Positions 18,205-27,612 of a DNA stretch of 64,000 nucleotides are shown piece by piece. The number at the start of each line of letters is the position of its first letter. The stretch's first letter is position 1. Source of the stretch: Chryseobacterium sp. HSC-36S06 (GTDB taxonomy: Bacteria; Bacteroidota; Bacteroidia; Flavobacteriales; Weeksellaceae). Both the position numbers and the translations under genes were made by a program. The stretch spans positions 558,001 through 622,000 of the forward strand of contig NZ_JALJZX010000001.1 in the NCBI RefSeq assembly GCF_024171485.1. The letters run 5' to 3'. The notes under the pieces are model-generated. The model was not told where the DNA came from. It saw only the letters and a program-made list of their open reading frames with translations, and did not search any database.

Positions 18205-18686
18205 CGGTAATGACCAACATCGTTTTACCGAACGAAACCAATTCCCTCAGAAATCTTTTTGGTGGCGAGTTGCTTGCTAAAATGGACCGTTGTGCTTCAA
18301 TTTCGGCAGCAAGACATTGCGAACGACGAGTGGTAACGGCTTCTGTAAACCATGTTTCCTTTAATCATCCCATTCCGGAAGGCGGAATTGTAGTGTTGGA
18401 ATCTAAAGTTTCCCGAGCATTTTCAACGTCAATGGAGATTTATGTGGATGTTTGGCTGGATGATCCTATTAATCAGAAAAAAATTCATACCAACGAAGGG
18501 ATTTACACTTTTGTTGCAGTAGACGAGTTTAACCGCCCAATCCCAATTCCCAAAATGGAGCCGGAAACCGACGAAGAAAAAATGAGATTCGAAGCTGCAT
18601 TAAGAAGAAAAGAACTTTCCCTTATTCTTTCAGGGAGAATGAAAGCTGCGGATTCGGTAGAACTGAAGAGATTATTTTCAGTCTAG
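18171..18686 (+). CDS. Acyl-CoA thioesterase (hotdog fold)
   Basis: 171 aa, single hotdog domain of the YciA/BFIT family. Signatures: LPNETNSLRNLFGGELLAKMDRCASISAARHC, with the catalytic-region Asn/Asp and the helix GGELLAKMD, then VSFNHPIPEGGIV. It hydrolyses acyl-CoA to free acid and CoA in the cytosol; chain-length preference is not visible. The ATG at 18171 lies inside the upstream gene (34-nt overlap). A second ATG at 18210 would remove the overlap but would cut conserved family sequence (KASESLTVM), so I keep the first. Overlap implies translational coupling with the HU-domain gene. Confidence 0.88.
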   Translation: MEKSKKASESLTVMTNIVLPNETNSLRNLFGGELLAKMDRCASISAARHCERRVVTASVNHVSFNHPIPEGGIVVLESKVSRAFSTSMEIYVDVWLDDPINQKKIHTNEGIYTFVAVDEFNRPIPIPKMEPETDEEKMRFEAALRRKELSLILSGRMKAADSVELKRLFSV

Positions 18687-18690
18687 CTTC

Positions 18691-19626
18691 ATGAAAATTC
18701 TTCAACTCGATAAAAATCATCCTTTAATTACAGAACAGCTTTCTGCAAAAGGATTTTTATTGGATGAAGATACCGCTTCAACTTATCCCGAAGTTTTAGA
18801 AAAGATTGCAGGTTACGATGGAATCATTATCCGGAGCAGAATCCCAATTGATCAGAATTTCATAGAACACGCCAAAAACCTGAAATTCATCGCACGAGTT
18901 GGTGCAGGAATGGAAAATATCGATGTAGATTTTGCTGAAAAATGTGGTATAAAACTCATAAGTTCCCCTGAAGGAAACCGCGATTCGGTTGCAGAACACG
19001 TCGTGGGAATGCTGCTTATTTTAATGCACAGACTTTTTATTTCTTCACTGGAAGTGAAAAACGGAATCTGGAAACGCGAAGAAAACCGCGGGGATGAACT
19101 GCTGGGAAAAACTTTCGGAATTATCGGTTACGGAAATATGGGAAAAGCGGTAGCAAAACGACTTTCTGGTTTCGGTGTAAGCGTAATTTTTCATGATATT
19201 ATTCCTAATCTATCCGATAAGTACGGTACGCAGGTTTCATTGGAAACGTTAAAAAAAGAAGCAGATATTCTCAGTCTTCACCTTCCGATTACTTCGGAAA
19301 CTCATCATCTGATTGATGCATCCTTTATTTCTGAGATGAAAAAGGATTTTTATTTCATTAATACAGCGCGTGGAAACAATGTTAAAACGAGCGATTTAGT
19401 TGAAGAAATCCGTTCTGGTAAAATTAAAGGGGCCTGCCTTGATGTTTTGGAATATGAAAAACCTTCCTTTGAGAATCTGGAGACGGAAAATAATGATTTA
19501 GAATTCCTTCTGCAGTCAGAAAATGTCATCGTAACGCCACATATCGCAGGCTGGACACACCAGAGCAAAGAAAAACTTGCACAGATTGTCGTCGATAAAA
19601 TCCTGGCTTCCTTTCATCGCAGTTAA
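18691..19626 (+). CDS. D-2-hydroxyacid dehydrogenase (phosphoglycerate-dehydrogenase-like)
   Basis: 311 aa. NAD-dependent D-isomer 2-hydroxyacid dehydrogenase fold. The nucleotide-binding motif is GIIGYGNMGKAVAKRL with a following Asp (FHDI). Substrate and catalytic residues appear in VGAGMENIDVDF, INTARGNNV (Arg), and the His of TPHIAGWT. It is shorter than serine-pathway SerA with an ACT domain, so it could be SerA-like or a general hydroxyacid dehydrogenase. It lies 4 nt after the thioesterase gene, indicating co-transcription. The substrate is unresolved. Confidence 0.85.
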   Translation: MKILQLDKNHPLITEQLSAKGFLLDEDTASTYPEVLEKIAGYDGIIIRSRIPIDQNFIEHAKNLKFIARVGAGMENIDVDFAEKCGIKLISSPEGNRDSVAEHVVGMLLILMHRLFISSLEVKNGIWKREENRGDELLGKTFGIIGYGNMGKAVAKRLSGFGVSVIFHDIIPNLSDKYGTQVSLETLKKEADILSLHLPITSETHHLIDASFISEMKKDFYFINTARGNNVKTSDLVEEIRSGKIKGACLDVLEYEKPSFENLETENNDLEFLLQSENVIVTPHIAGWTHQSKEKLAQIVVDKILASFHRS

Positions 19627-19688
19627 CAAATCTTTATGATTTGAGTCCTATAAATTTTTGGCAAAATCCCTTATCTTGCGGGACTTTT

Positions 19689-20984
19689 ATGTCCAAAAAC
19701 TCTTCAATGAAATTATTACGGAGCATTATTCTTCTTGCCATTTTCAGTCTGGTTTTATTTTCCTGTAAAAAAGAAAACAGCAGCACCGACGAAAACGATA
19801 CCACTTTACCAAATTTCGGAAACGTAGAACTTGATGAAATTTTTAAGCAAAAGGATAACAGACTTAAGAACAGGGATTCAATAGTTACTGTAATTGACAG
19901 CTATTATAAAACAGTTTGGGAGAAAGGCGATCTCTGGGGAAGTTTTTTAGTAGCAAAAGGCGATGAAATTTTATATGAAGGCTATCGCGGTTACACGCAG
20001 GATAACAAACAGGCTCCCGTTAATGATACGGTTGCACTTCACGTGGCATCTATTTCCAAATCAATAACCGCTATGGCAGTAATGAAACTCATTGAAGCAG
20101 GAAAATTACAGCTAGATGATCCGCTTACCAAATATTTTCCGGGTTTTCCCTATCCAAAAGTTACTGTTTTCACACTGCTCTCGCAGCGAAGTGGTTTGCC
20201 AAAATACGAATATTTCATCGAAAAAATCACACCTAAGCCAGCGGAACTTTCGAAGGAATTTATCTCGAATAAGGATATCCTCAACCTATTAATAAAGTAT
20301 AAACCCGAACTTGCACGGGAAACTGACACAGGATTTATGTACTGCAATACCAATTATGCGTTATTGGCGCTTTTGGTGGAGCAGGTTACGAAAACGCCTT
20401 TCCCTGAAGCGATGCAGCAGATCGTGTTCCGGCCTTTAAAAATGAAACACACCTATATTCTTCAGGAAAAAGATATGGAAAGTGCCGCGAAATCTTTTTA
20501 CCAGCGCGGTCCGCGGGTTTATCCTTACGACAGACTTGATTTGATTTACGGTGATAAAAATGTCTATACGACACCGAGAGATCTTCTTAACTTCTCTAAG
20601 GCGATGTTTGCCAAAAATTTCCTTCGCGATGATCTTCAGAAAATGGTTTTCGAACCGTACAGCAACGAGAGACCCGGAATCAACAATTACGGACTTGGCT
20701 TCCGGATGAAGGTTTTCAATGAAAATGAAAAACTTACTTACCACAACGGGTGGTGGCACGGTACAAACTCTGTATTCGGACATCTGTTAAAATCGAATGT
20801 CACCATTATTGCCATCGGAAACAAATATTCCAGCAGGGTTTATACTTCGCTGGCGCTTTCCGGCCTGTTTGAAAACTTCCCTTTCGAGACCGAAAAACTC
20901 CTGAAGACGATGAACCAGACTGATACTTTAAAAAATGCCGCAGGAACAGATTCGCTCAACGGGAATGATTCTTACAGCGAATAA
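19689..20984 (+). CDS. Lipoprotein serine hydrolase, beta-lactamase/DD-peptidase family
   Basis: 431 aa from the ATG at 19689; an ATG at 19707 (MKLLRSIILLAIFSLVLFSC) gives a tighter lipoprotein signal and is a good alternative, while the upstream in-frame TTG at 19641 is unlikely. The lipobox LFSC is followed by KKENSS. The class C/penicillin-binding fold motifs are SISK (Ser-x-x-Lys nucleophile), YCN (Tyr-x-Asn) and HNGWWHG (His-x-Gly). It should act on peptidoglycan peptides, D-amino-acid peptides or esters in the envelope. Beta-lactam resistance cannot be inferred. Confidence 0.85.
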   Translation: MSKNSSMKLLRSIILLAIFSLVLFSCKKENSSTDENDTTLPNFGNVELDEIFKQKDNRLKNRDSIVTVIDSYYKTVWEKGDLWGSFLVAKGDEILYEGYRGYTQDNKQAPVNDTVALHVASISKSITAMAVMKLIEAGKLQLDDPLTKYFPGFPYPKVTVFTLLSQRSGLPKYEYFIEKITPKPAELSKEFISNKDILNLLIKYKPELARETDTGFMYCNTNYALLALLVEQVTKTPFPEAMQQIVFRPLKMKHTYILQEKDMESAAKSFYQRGPRVYPYDRLDLIYGDKNVYTTPRDLLNFSKAMFAKNFLRDDLQKMVFEPYSNERPGINNYGLGFRMKVFNENEKLTYHNGWWHGTNSVFGHLLKSNVTIIAIGNKYSSRVYTSLALSGLFENFPFETEKLLKTMNQTDTLKNAAGTDSLNGNDSYSE

Positions 20985-20990
20985 TTTTCT

Positions 20991-20998
20991 TAATTTTG
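20991..20998 (+). promoter_or_regulatory. -7 element TAATTTTG of the Ig-like lipoprotein gene
   Basis: Perfect TAnnTTTG 15 nt upstream of the ATG at 21013, just after the serine hydrolase stop. Confidence 0.5.
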
Positions 20999-21012
20999 TT
21001 CAAAATTATTTA

Positions 21013-22704
21013 ATGAAGAAACTGGGTTTTCTTTTCATCTTAAATCTCCTTTTACTGTCCTGTGCAAGGGTAGGTTCGCCGGTTGGCGGTGTGAAGGATT
21101 CTATTCCGCCGAAAGTCATCAGTACGAATATCGATACTTCCAGAGTTAACGTCCCGCGGGATATTAAGGAATTGCGCATTGATTTTGATGAGTATATTAC
21201 GCTGAAAGAGATCAATAAGCAGTTGATTATCTCCCCGCCGCTTCAGAAAATGACTAAGATTCTCCCGTCGGGAATGGCCAATAAATACCTTCTGATTAAA
21301 TGGGAAGATACGCTGCAGGCTAATACCACGTATAATTTCAATTTCGGGAACGCTATTGTAGATAATAATGAAGGGAACCCGCTACAGTATTATAATTTTG
21401 CGTTTTCTACCGGCGAAAAGATCGATGATCTGTATATCAGCGGTGAACTGAAAAGTTTAATAAAGGACAAGGAATCAAATTCAGCCGAATCCAGTTTAGT
21501 CGTTGGGCTTTATCAGGACAAAGATTCTATGGATTACCGCCAGAAACCTTATTATATTACTAAAGCCGATCCCGACGGGTATTTCGAACTGAATTATCTC
21601 TCGCCCGGAACTTACAGGATTCTGGCTTTTGAGGACAGCAATTCCAATTCTGTATATGATCCAGGAAAAGAAAAAGTAAGTTTCCTGAAAGAGAGAATTG
21701 TTTTAGACAAAAATATTTCCGGCCTCAAACTCAACCTTTATCCATCCAGAAAACCGCAAAAATATGTAGAGATGAAAGAGACTCCGGGCGGAATTTTAAT
21801 GACTTTCGAAGGCAATCCGCAAAACGTAAAAGTACTTTCCCTAAATGATAAACTGCAGGATTACAAAGTGACTCACTCCCCAAAATCAGATTCTGTAAAT
21901 ATCTGGTTTGATGCTAAAAAGCTTAATTTAGGAATTGCGAGTAGCGAGAATATGAAATTCAGTTATGATGATGGCCTGAAGCAGGATACCGTTTCGGTTT
22001 TTTACCGCCTGAATACAAAGAACGAAATGGCGATTTCTAATTCAAAAGGTAATATTTTACCTCCTAATCATGATTTTGTAATCAGTTCCAATTATTTTAT
22101 TGACAAAATTCAGCCTGAAAAATGGACATTGGTTTCCGACAGTATTCAGCAGGAATTCACTGCTCAGATTTCTGACAAAAATCCTTTTGAAATTCAGATT
22201 AAATCGCAGTTCAAGGAAGGCAAAAAATACTCTTTAACCGTACCTAAAGAAACGGTTTCTTCCTTCTATGAAACGATTGTGAAGTCTTACCGCTTCGATT
22301 TTGAAGCTGATAAAACAGAAAATTACGGAACACTGGTGATTACACTTGAAAATGCTCCTGAGAAAAGTTTTTGGCTGCAGTTGCTCTCCGAAAATGGCGC
22401 GGTTTCATATTCAAGATATGGCAAAGAAACTAACCTCACTTTCGGCTCACTGAAACCCGGAAAATACCAGTTAAGAATTTTAGTTGATAATAACGAAAAC
22501 GGAATATGGGATTCTGCGGATTTTGCTTCTGGTGAATTTGCGGAAGATGTATATGTTTTTGAAAAAACTGTGGAAATAAGACCACTCTGGGAAATCCGAG
22601 AAAAATGGAATCTCCAGTCTACTGAACCTGCGGCTTCTGAAATTACAGCTGCTCCGGAAAATCCTCAAACACCAACGCTGCCAGAACAGCCTGAAAAACC
22701 TTAA
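21013..22704 (+). CDS. Lipoprotein with N-terminal Ig-like (SbsA/Big_5) domain
   Basis: 563 aa from the ATG at 21013, chosen because it begins a lipoprotein signal (MKKLGFLFILNLLLLSCARVG); the longer open frame overlaps the previous gene. An Ig-like domain follows (about residues 30-135: DSIPPKVISTNIDTS, LRIDFDEYITLKEIN, NTTYNFNFG), then prealbumin-like segments (GYFELNYLSPGTYRILAFEDSNSNSVYDPGKE and a second copy near the end, LKPGKYQLRILVDNNENGIWD). It is a conserved Bacteroidota envelope lipoprotein with no established function. A Pro/Glu/Thr-rich tail ends it. Stop and next start overlap (TAATG). Confidence 0.8.
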   Translation: MKKLGFLFILNLLLLSCARVGSPVGGVKDSIPPKVISTNIDTSRVNVPRDIKELRIDFDEYITLKEINKQLIISPPLQKMTKILPSGMANKYLLIKWEDTLQANTTYNFNFGNAIVDNNEGNPLQYYNFAFSTGEKIDDLYISGELKSLIKDKESNSAESSLVVGLYQDKDSMDYRQKPYYITKADPDGYFELNYLSPGTYRILAFEDSNSNSVYDPGKEKVSFLKERIVLDKNISGLKLNLYPSRKPQKYVEMKETPGGILMTFEGNPQNVKVLSLNDKLQDYKVTHSPKSDSVNIWFDAKKLNLGIASSENMKFSYDDGLKQDTVSVFYRLNTKNEMAISNSKGNILPPNHDFVISSNYFIDKIQPEKWTLVSDSIQQEFTAQISDKNPFEIQIKSQFKEGKKYSLTVPKETVSSFYETIVKSYRFDFEADKTENYGTLVITLENAPEKSFWLQLLSENGAVSYSRYGKETNLTFGSLKPGKYQLRILVDNNENGIWDSADFASGEFAEDVYVFEKTVEIRPLWEIREKWNLQSTEPAASEITAAPENPQTPTLPEQPEKP

Positions 22705-23162
22705 TGAAAACTTTTAAAACTATCGTTTACTGGTCGCTTATCGTGATTGCTTTGATTCAGTTTATTCCGGTCGACAGAACCAATAAGCCGGTGGATCAGA
22801 AAGTAAATTTCGTTGCAGTTTTCGATACAACGCCAGCGGTTAAAAATCTTTTGAAAAATGCCTGTTACGACTGTCATTCCAACGAAACAGTTTATCCCGA
22901 TTATGCTTATGTAGCACCGATTTCATGGTCGATTAAAAACCATGTAAGCGAAGGTCGGGAACACTTGAATTTCTCTGAATGGGGAAATTATAATCAGGAT
23001 CTTAAAAAAAGCATGCTGCAGAATTCAGTACATTCCATAAAGGATTACACCATGCCTTCCGTAGGATATATCGCACAGCATCCCAAGGCCAATCTTACCG
23101 CCGCCGAAAGAACTTTACTCACAAATTACTTCGAAAATATCCTGAAATCAGGAAAATACTAG
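22704..23162 (+). CDS. Haem-binding domain protein (mono-haem c type)
   Basis: 152 aa. An N-terminal signal or anchor (about residues 7-22) is followed by a single CxxCH motif (NACYDCHSNETVYPDYAYVAP), then ISWSIKNHVSEGREHLNFSEW and a distal MPSVGYIAQHP segment that can supply an axial Met. This is the Bacteroidota haem-binding (Haem_bd) family. It is probably a periplasmic c-type haem protein; electron partner unknown. Translation is likely coupled to the upstream lipoprotein through the TAATG overlap. Confidence 0.85.
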   Translation: MKTFKTIVYWSLIVIALIQFIPVDRTNKPVDQKVNFVAVFDTTPAVKNLLKNACYDCHSNETVYPDYAYVAPISWSIKNHVSEGREHLNFSEWGNYNQDLKKSMLQNSVHSIKDYTMPSVGYIAQHPKANLTAAERTLLTNYFENILKSGKY

Positions 23163-23163
23163 T

Positions 23164-23493
23164 TTATCTTCTTACCTGTCTAGGTCTGTTGAAGATGGAA
23201 AGAATTACGCCGGCAAAAAGACCAATGGTTTTTATGGCGATAAATTTAGAATCCTGAGGTAAAAATGCACCGATGATACAAAGCGCCGCTGCAGCATACA
23301 TCGGGTATAGCAGATTTTTATTCGTTAAAGTAGGTGCCTGAAAAAAGAAACTTGCCCCGATTAAAACATAAAATAATCTGTGATAAAGCAAATTGTTGAT
23401 TTCCGGGGAAAACAGGTCGAAGAAACCTACGACGAGGCAGATTAAAGCTGCGATAGATAATATTCCCTGAATGGTTTGTGTATTGGTATTCAT
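23164..23493 (-). CDS. Small membrane protein, unknown function
   Basis: 109 aa with four predicted membrane helices (about residues 9-26, 37-52, 61-78, 84-100) and a basic C terminus (FNRPRQVRR). I do not recognise a functional family. It is encoded head-to-tail with panB (stop of panB and start of this gene adjacent), so it is probably cotranscribed with panB, and convergent with the haem protein gene with only 1 nt between the two stops. Confidence 0.65.
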   Translation of the reverse strand: MNTNTQTIQGILSIAALICLVVGFFDLFSPEINNLLYHRLFYVLIGASFFFQAPTLTNKNLLYPMYAAAALCIIGAFLPQDSKFIAIKTIGLFAGVILSIFNRPRQVRR

Positions 23494-24309
23494 TTAATAG
23501 CTTTCGGTTTTGTTAGGGAAATCAGCGGTTTTTACATCTTTTACGTATTGGGAAACGGCACCCGTGATTTCGGTGTATAAGTCTAAATATCTTCTTAAAA
23601 ATTTTGGTGAAAAGCCCTGGTTCATTCCCACCATGTCGTGGTATACCAAAACCTGCCCGTCGCAATCCGGTCCGGCACCAATTCCGATGGTCGGGATGGA
23701 AATGCTTTCTGAAACCTTTTTTGCCAAATTAGCAGGAATTTTTTCCAGAACCAGAGCGAAACAGCCCAGTTCTTCCAGAAGTTTGGCATCGCTCAGCAGT
23801 TTTTCGGCTTCTGCATCTTCTTTAGCACGAACTTTATAAGTTCCGAACTTATAAATTGATTGAGGCGTTAATCCCAAATGTCCCATCACAGGAATTCCGG
23901 CGTTTACGATTTTTCTTATGGAATCTTCAATTTCAATTCCGCCTTCAATTTTTACGGCGTGTGCGCCACCTTCCTTCATCATCCGTACTGCAGATTCCAG
24001 TGCTTTTTCTGAGTTACTCTGGTAAGTTCCGAAGGGTAAATCTGCAACGATCAAAGCTCTTTCCACACCACGAACGACACACTGCGTATGGTAAATCATC
24101 TGATCCAGTGTAATCGGAAGAGTAGTCTCGAAACCGGCCATCACATTGGCAGCAGAATCTCCGATAAGGATTGAATCTACACCTCCTGCATCCACCATTT
24201 TAGCAGTTGTGAAATCATATGCGGTAAGCATGGTGATTTTCTCTTTGTCGAATTTCATTTTTCGCAAAGTCTCGGTGGTAATCTTTTTTATTTCAGAATG
24301 TACAGACAT
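23494..24309 (-). CDS. panB: 3-methyl-2-oxobutanoate hydroxymethyltransferase
   Basis: 271 aa from the ATG at 24309 ([19 protein letters not shown]); the open frame extends 23 codons further upstream but that part is not PanB-like. It catalyses the first committed step of pantothenate (CoA) synthesis, forming ketopantoate. Signatures: [72 protein letters not shown] and [20 protein letters not shown]. The metal-binding acidic residues in these motifs are intact. No panC or panD is nearby. Confidence 0.96.
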   Translation of the reverse strand: MSVHSEIKKITTETLRKMKFDKEKITMLTAYDFTTAKMVDAGGVDSILIGDSAANVMAGFETTLPITLDQMIYHTQCVVRGVERALIVADLPFGTYQSNSEKALESAVRMMKEGGAHAVKIEGGIEIEDSIRKIVNAGIPVMGHLGLTPQSIYKFGTYKVRAKEDAEAEKLLSDAKLLEELGCFALVLEKIPANLAKKVSESISIPTIGIGAGPDCDGQVLVYHDMVGMNQGFSPKFLRRYLDLYTEITGAVSQYVKDVKTADFPNKTESY

Positions 24310-24385
24310 GGCTGATGAATTTATTTGGCTTCTGTGAAACGAAAGTGGAATGAATCGATCATTCCACCCGCAATTCACAAATTAT

Positions 24386-25099
24386 TTATAGCGTTACGTG
24401 ACCCAGTTTAATGAGTTTTTCGTGATTTAGAATCTTGATGTTTCGGCCTTCCACTTCGATAAGTTCGTCCTGTTTGAATTCAGAAATCAGGCGTATTGCA
24501 CTTTCAGTCGCAGTTCCGATGATGTTTGCAATTTCTTCTCTCGTTAATGAGATTTTAATGAACCCTTCAGGATCAGTACCTAATTTCTGCTCAAGTAAAA
24601 GCAAAATTTCGGCAAGCCTTTCACGGACGGTTTTCTGTGCCAAAAACGTAACGGTGTTAGAAGATTCGCCCAATTCGAACGCAATTTTCTGTAACATTAC
24701 GAAAGACAACTTGGGGCCAACTTCCAGAAGGTGAAGGAAAATTTCTGATGGTAAAAAGGTTGCTTCCACATCAGTCATTGCTTCGGCTTTTGCCTGAAAC
24801 TGTTCACCGCAAAGCAGGGAACGGTAACCGATTAAATCGCCTTCCTTAATGAAGCGCAGGATTTGTTCCTTGCCATAAACGCCTTGTTTTGAAAGTTTTG
24901 CTGTGCCTTTTTTCAGGAAATAAACTCCGTTTGGAGTTCCGCCATCCTCGAAGATGGTTTCGCCTTTATGAAATTTAAGATTCTGTTTTACGGAAATATA
25001 GTTTTTATAATCTTCCGGCGAAAGCATTTCCTGGAAGGACTCATCACTGAACACCTTCAAGAGACTTTCCTCAATTAACGTTTGTTTTTCTAACGACAT
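24386..25099 (-). CDS. Crp/Fnr-family transcriptional regulator
   Basis: 237 aa from the ATG at 25099. An N-terminal cyclic-nucleotide-binding (cupin) fold (about residues 25-140: FHKGETIFEDGGTPNGVYFLKKGTAKL) is joined to a C-terminal winged helix (about 160-230: LTREEIANIIGTATESAIRLISEF). The cysteine cluster that holds the Fe-S centre in true FNR is absent; only one Cys is seen (LLCGEQ). It is divergent from the cbb3 locus, so it may control it. Its own promoter has TATTTTTG (complement of 25120-25127). The effector is unknown. Confidence 0.88.
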   Translation of the reverse strand: MSLEKQTLIEESLLKVFSDESFQEMLSPEDYKNYISVKQNLKFHKGETIFEDGGTPNGVYFLKKGTAKLSKQGVYGKEQILRFIKEGDLIGYRSLLCGEQFQAKAEAMTDVEATFLPSEIFLHLLEVGPKLSFVMLQKIAFELGESSNTVTFLAQKTVRERLAEILLLLEQKLGTDPEGFIKISLTREEIANIIGTATESAIRLISEFKQDELIEVEGRNIKILNHEKLIKLGHVTL

Positions 25100-25119
25100 A
25101 TTTTCATGACATTTATCAG

Positions 25120-25170
25120 CAAAAATAGGGTATTTATAACCCCGGCACAAATTTATTTATCATAATTTTG
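25120..25170. promoter_or_regulatory. Divergent promoter region between crp/fnr-like gene and ccoI, with candidate operator
   Basis: Minus-strand TATTTTTG (complement of 25120-25127) serves the regulator, plus-strand TAATTTTG (25163-25170) serves ccoI. Between them lies the imperfect palindrome GGGTATTTATAACCC (25128-25142). Its centre is about 41 nt upstream of the expected ccoI start, the usual position for Crp/Fnr-type activators, and no -33 TTG is present for ccoI. Confidence 0.45.
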
Positions 25171-25190
25171 CATGAAATTTTTTATATAAA

Positions 25191-27578
25191 GTGCCTGAAA
25201 ACTGTTTCCATTGCGGACAAAATATCGAAAAAGAGCGAATTTCATTCGATGAAAAGGTTTTCTGCTGCAATGGTTGCAAATCGGTTTATGAAATCCTTAA
25301 TCTCAATAATCTGCAGGATTTTTATGAACTTAATAAACGGTCGGGAATCCGCCCGAGCGATGAAGCTAGTTCACAGTTCGATTATCTGGATACCCAGGAA
25401 ATTTTCGACAAAGTGACCGATTTTTCGGAAGGAAATACTAGTCTTGTTAATTTTAAAATTCCTGTAATTCACTGTTCGTCGTGTATATGGCTGCTAGAAA
25501 GTCTGCAGACGCTGAATCCAAGCATTAATTATTCGCAGGTAAACTTCACGAGAAAAACGGTGCAGATTTCATTTAATCATAATGAGCTGAAATTAAGCGA
25601 GTTGGCAAAATTTCTGACGAGTTTAGGTTATAAGCCTGTTGTGAATCTGGAGACTGCGGAAAAGAAAGAAGAATCTTTAGACAAATCCTTGATCATTAAA
25701 CTTGCAGTCGCAGGTTTTGCGTTTGGTAACGGAATGCTGTTTGTTTATCCAGAATACGCTGCACAGGTAATGGGAACAACAGATTTCTGGATGGAGCAGT
25801 ATAAAAATCTTTTCCGATTTATTACCTTTCTGTTGGCTACACCAGTTGTTTTTTATTCCGCTTCGGATTATTTTAAATCCGCTTGGTTTGGTTTGAAAAA
25901 TAAGATCGTAAATATCGATGTTCCTATTGTTTTGGGAATTATAATGCTTTACGGAAGAAGTATTTACGAAGTTTTAACCGATTACGGTCCGGGATATTTC
26001 GATACGCTTTGCGGACTGCTGTTTTTCATGCTTTTAGGCAAACTCTTTCAGAAGAGAACTTACAGCGCGCTTTCTTACGACCGGGATTACAAATCTTTTT
26101 ATCCGATTGCTGTAACTAAGGTTGATTTTAACGGAAAGCAGGAAAATATTTTACTTTCGGATCTGAAAATCGGCCACCGGATTATGGTGCGTAATCAGGA
26201 AATTATTCCGGTTGATGCTATTTTAATTAATGGCGAAGGAAATATCGATAATAGTTTTATCACCGGTGAAAGTGCGTCTGTTCCGAAAAAACCTGGCGAC
26301 AAAATTTTTGCAGGCGGTAAGCAGGTGGGTTCAGCGCTGGAACTTGAGGTGATTAAAACGGTCAACCAGAGTTATTTAACTCAATTATGGAACAAAGAAG
26401 CGTTCCGTAAACATGAGACCGGCTTGGACACATTGACCAACCATATTTCCAAATATTTCACTTTTATCATTTTAGGAATCACCTTGATTGCCGGAATATA
26501 TTGGGGAAGAATCGATTTCGAGAAAATGTTTCAGGTCGTAGCGGCAATTCTTATTATTGCCTGTCCCTGTGCGCTGGCGCTCTCGGCTCCATTTACTTTC
26601 GGACATGTGATGCGGATTTTGGGCAGGAATAAATTCTACGTAAAAGATACTTTAACCATCGAAAAAATATCGAAAATAAATACTTTGGTTTTCGATAAAA
26701 CCGGTACCATTACTCATAATAAAGAGGCGAATATTCACTTTGAAGGTAATGAGATTGAAGATTTTGATCTCAAAAATATTAAATCGCTCGTAAAAAATTC
26801 AAACCATCCTCTGTCAAAAGCGTTATATGACTTCCTGAAAATTGAAGACGAATATTTTCCGGTAGAAAAGTTTGCAGAAACTCCCGGCAAAGGCTACGAA
26901 GCAGAAGTACGTGGGATCAATTATAAGATTGGTTCTGCAAAATTAGTGGGCGAAGAATCTAAAAACCTAGAAACGGCGGTGTATATAAGCAAGAACAATA
27001 CTTTCATTGGGAAATTTGTTTTTAAGAATGAATACCGTAAAAACCTGAGTGCCTTATTTAAAAATCTTACAAATTACCGGGTTCATGTTTTGAGCGGCGA
27101 CAATGCTTCGGAGGAGGCACAGCTTAAAAAAATCATTCCCGATTTTGATGGAATGGCTTTTAACCAGAATCCGGAAGACAAGCTGAATTATATAAAAAAC
27201 CTGCAGGATAGAAACGAAAAAGTGGCTATGCTGGGTGATGGACTTAATGATGCAGGGGCGCTTAAACAAAGTAACGTAGGAATTGCGGTGGCAGATGATA
27301 CAAATTCCTTTACCCCTTCCTCGGATGTGATTATGTCGGGCGAAAAACTGGAGAAGCTGAATGATTATCTTCATTTTTCAAAAGACGCTATGGTCATTGT
27401 AAAAATAACCTTTGCGATCAGCTTTTTCTATAATATCATCGGGTTGAGTTTTGCGGTTACAGGTCATATGTCGCCATTGTTTGCGGCGATCTTAATGCCG
27501 ATAAGCTCGATAAGCGTTGTAGCATTTACTTCGATTTCCACCTGGTGGAGGAGTACTAAATATTTTAAATTGAGATAG
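25191..27578 (+). CDS. ccoI: CcoI, copper-translocating P1B-type ATPase for cbb3 oxidase assembly
   Basis: 795 aa with GTG start (no ATG nearby; family sequence starts here: PENCFHCGQNIEKE). Parts in order: cysteine-rich metal-binding N-terminal domain (CFHCG, FCCNGCK), HMA domain with HCSSCIWL (about residue 94), P-type ATPase core with TGES, membrane CPCALAL (about 457), phosphorylation motif DKTGTITHN (about 501) and GDGLNDAGALKQ. FixI/CcoI pumps supply copper for the CuB site. It is first in the locus and probably transcribed from the TAATTTTG promoter. The gap to ccoS is 172 nt with further promoter elements. Confidence 0.92.
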   Translation: MPENCFHCGQNIEKERISFDEKVFCCNGCKSVYEILNLNNLQDFYELNKRSGIRPSDEASSQFDYLDTQEIFDKVTDFSEGNTSLVNFKIPVIHCSSCIWLLESLQTLNPSINYSQVNFTRKTVQISFNHNELKLSELAKFLTSLGYKPVVNLETAEKKEESLDKSLIIKLAVAGFAFGNGMLFVYPEYAAQVMGTTDFWMEQYKNLFRFITFLLATPVVFYSASDYFKSAWFGLKNKIVNIDVPIVLGIIMLYGRSIYEVLTDYGPGYFDTLCGLLFFMLLGKLFQKRTYSALSYDRDYKSFYPIAVTKVDFNGKQENILLSDLKIGHRIMVRNQEIIPVDAILINGEGNIDNSFITGESASVPKKPGDKIFAGGKQVGSALELEVIKTVNQSYLTQLWNKEAFRKHETGLDTLTNHISKYFTFIILGITLIAGIYWGRIDFEKMFQVVAAILIIACPCALALSAPFTFGHVMRILGRNKFYVKDTLTIEKISKINTLVFDKTGTITHNKEANIHFEGNEIEDFDLKNIKSLVKNSNHPLSKALYDFLKIEDEYFPVEKFAETPGKGYEAEVRGINYKIGSAKLVGEESKNLETAVYISKNNTFIGKFVFKNEYRKNLSALFKNLTNYRVHVLSGDNASEEAQLKKIIPDFDGMAFNQNPEDKLNYIKNLQDRNEKVAMLGDGLNDAGALKQSNVGIAVADDTNSFTPSSDVIMSGEKLEKLNDYLHFSKDAMVIVKITFAISFFYNIIGLSFAVTGHMSPLFAAILMPISSISVVAFTSISTWWRSTKYFKLR

Positions 27579-27612
27579 AAAAACCTGTAAAAAAAATATG
27601 ATTTGGCTTACG

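Noticed and set aside
19689-20984. Beta-lactam resistance gene
   Set aside because: The SxxK/YxN/HxG motifs only show membership of a large family of serine hydrolases; resistance cannot be inferred from sequence.
25168-25416. 82-codon frame overlapping the start of ccoI
   Set aside because: It is in another frame; ccoI from the GTG at 25191 has the full cysteine-rich N-terminal domain expected for the family.
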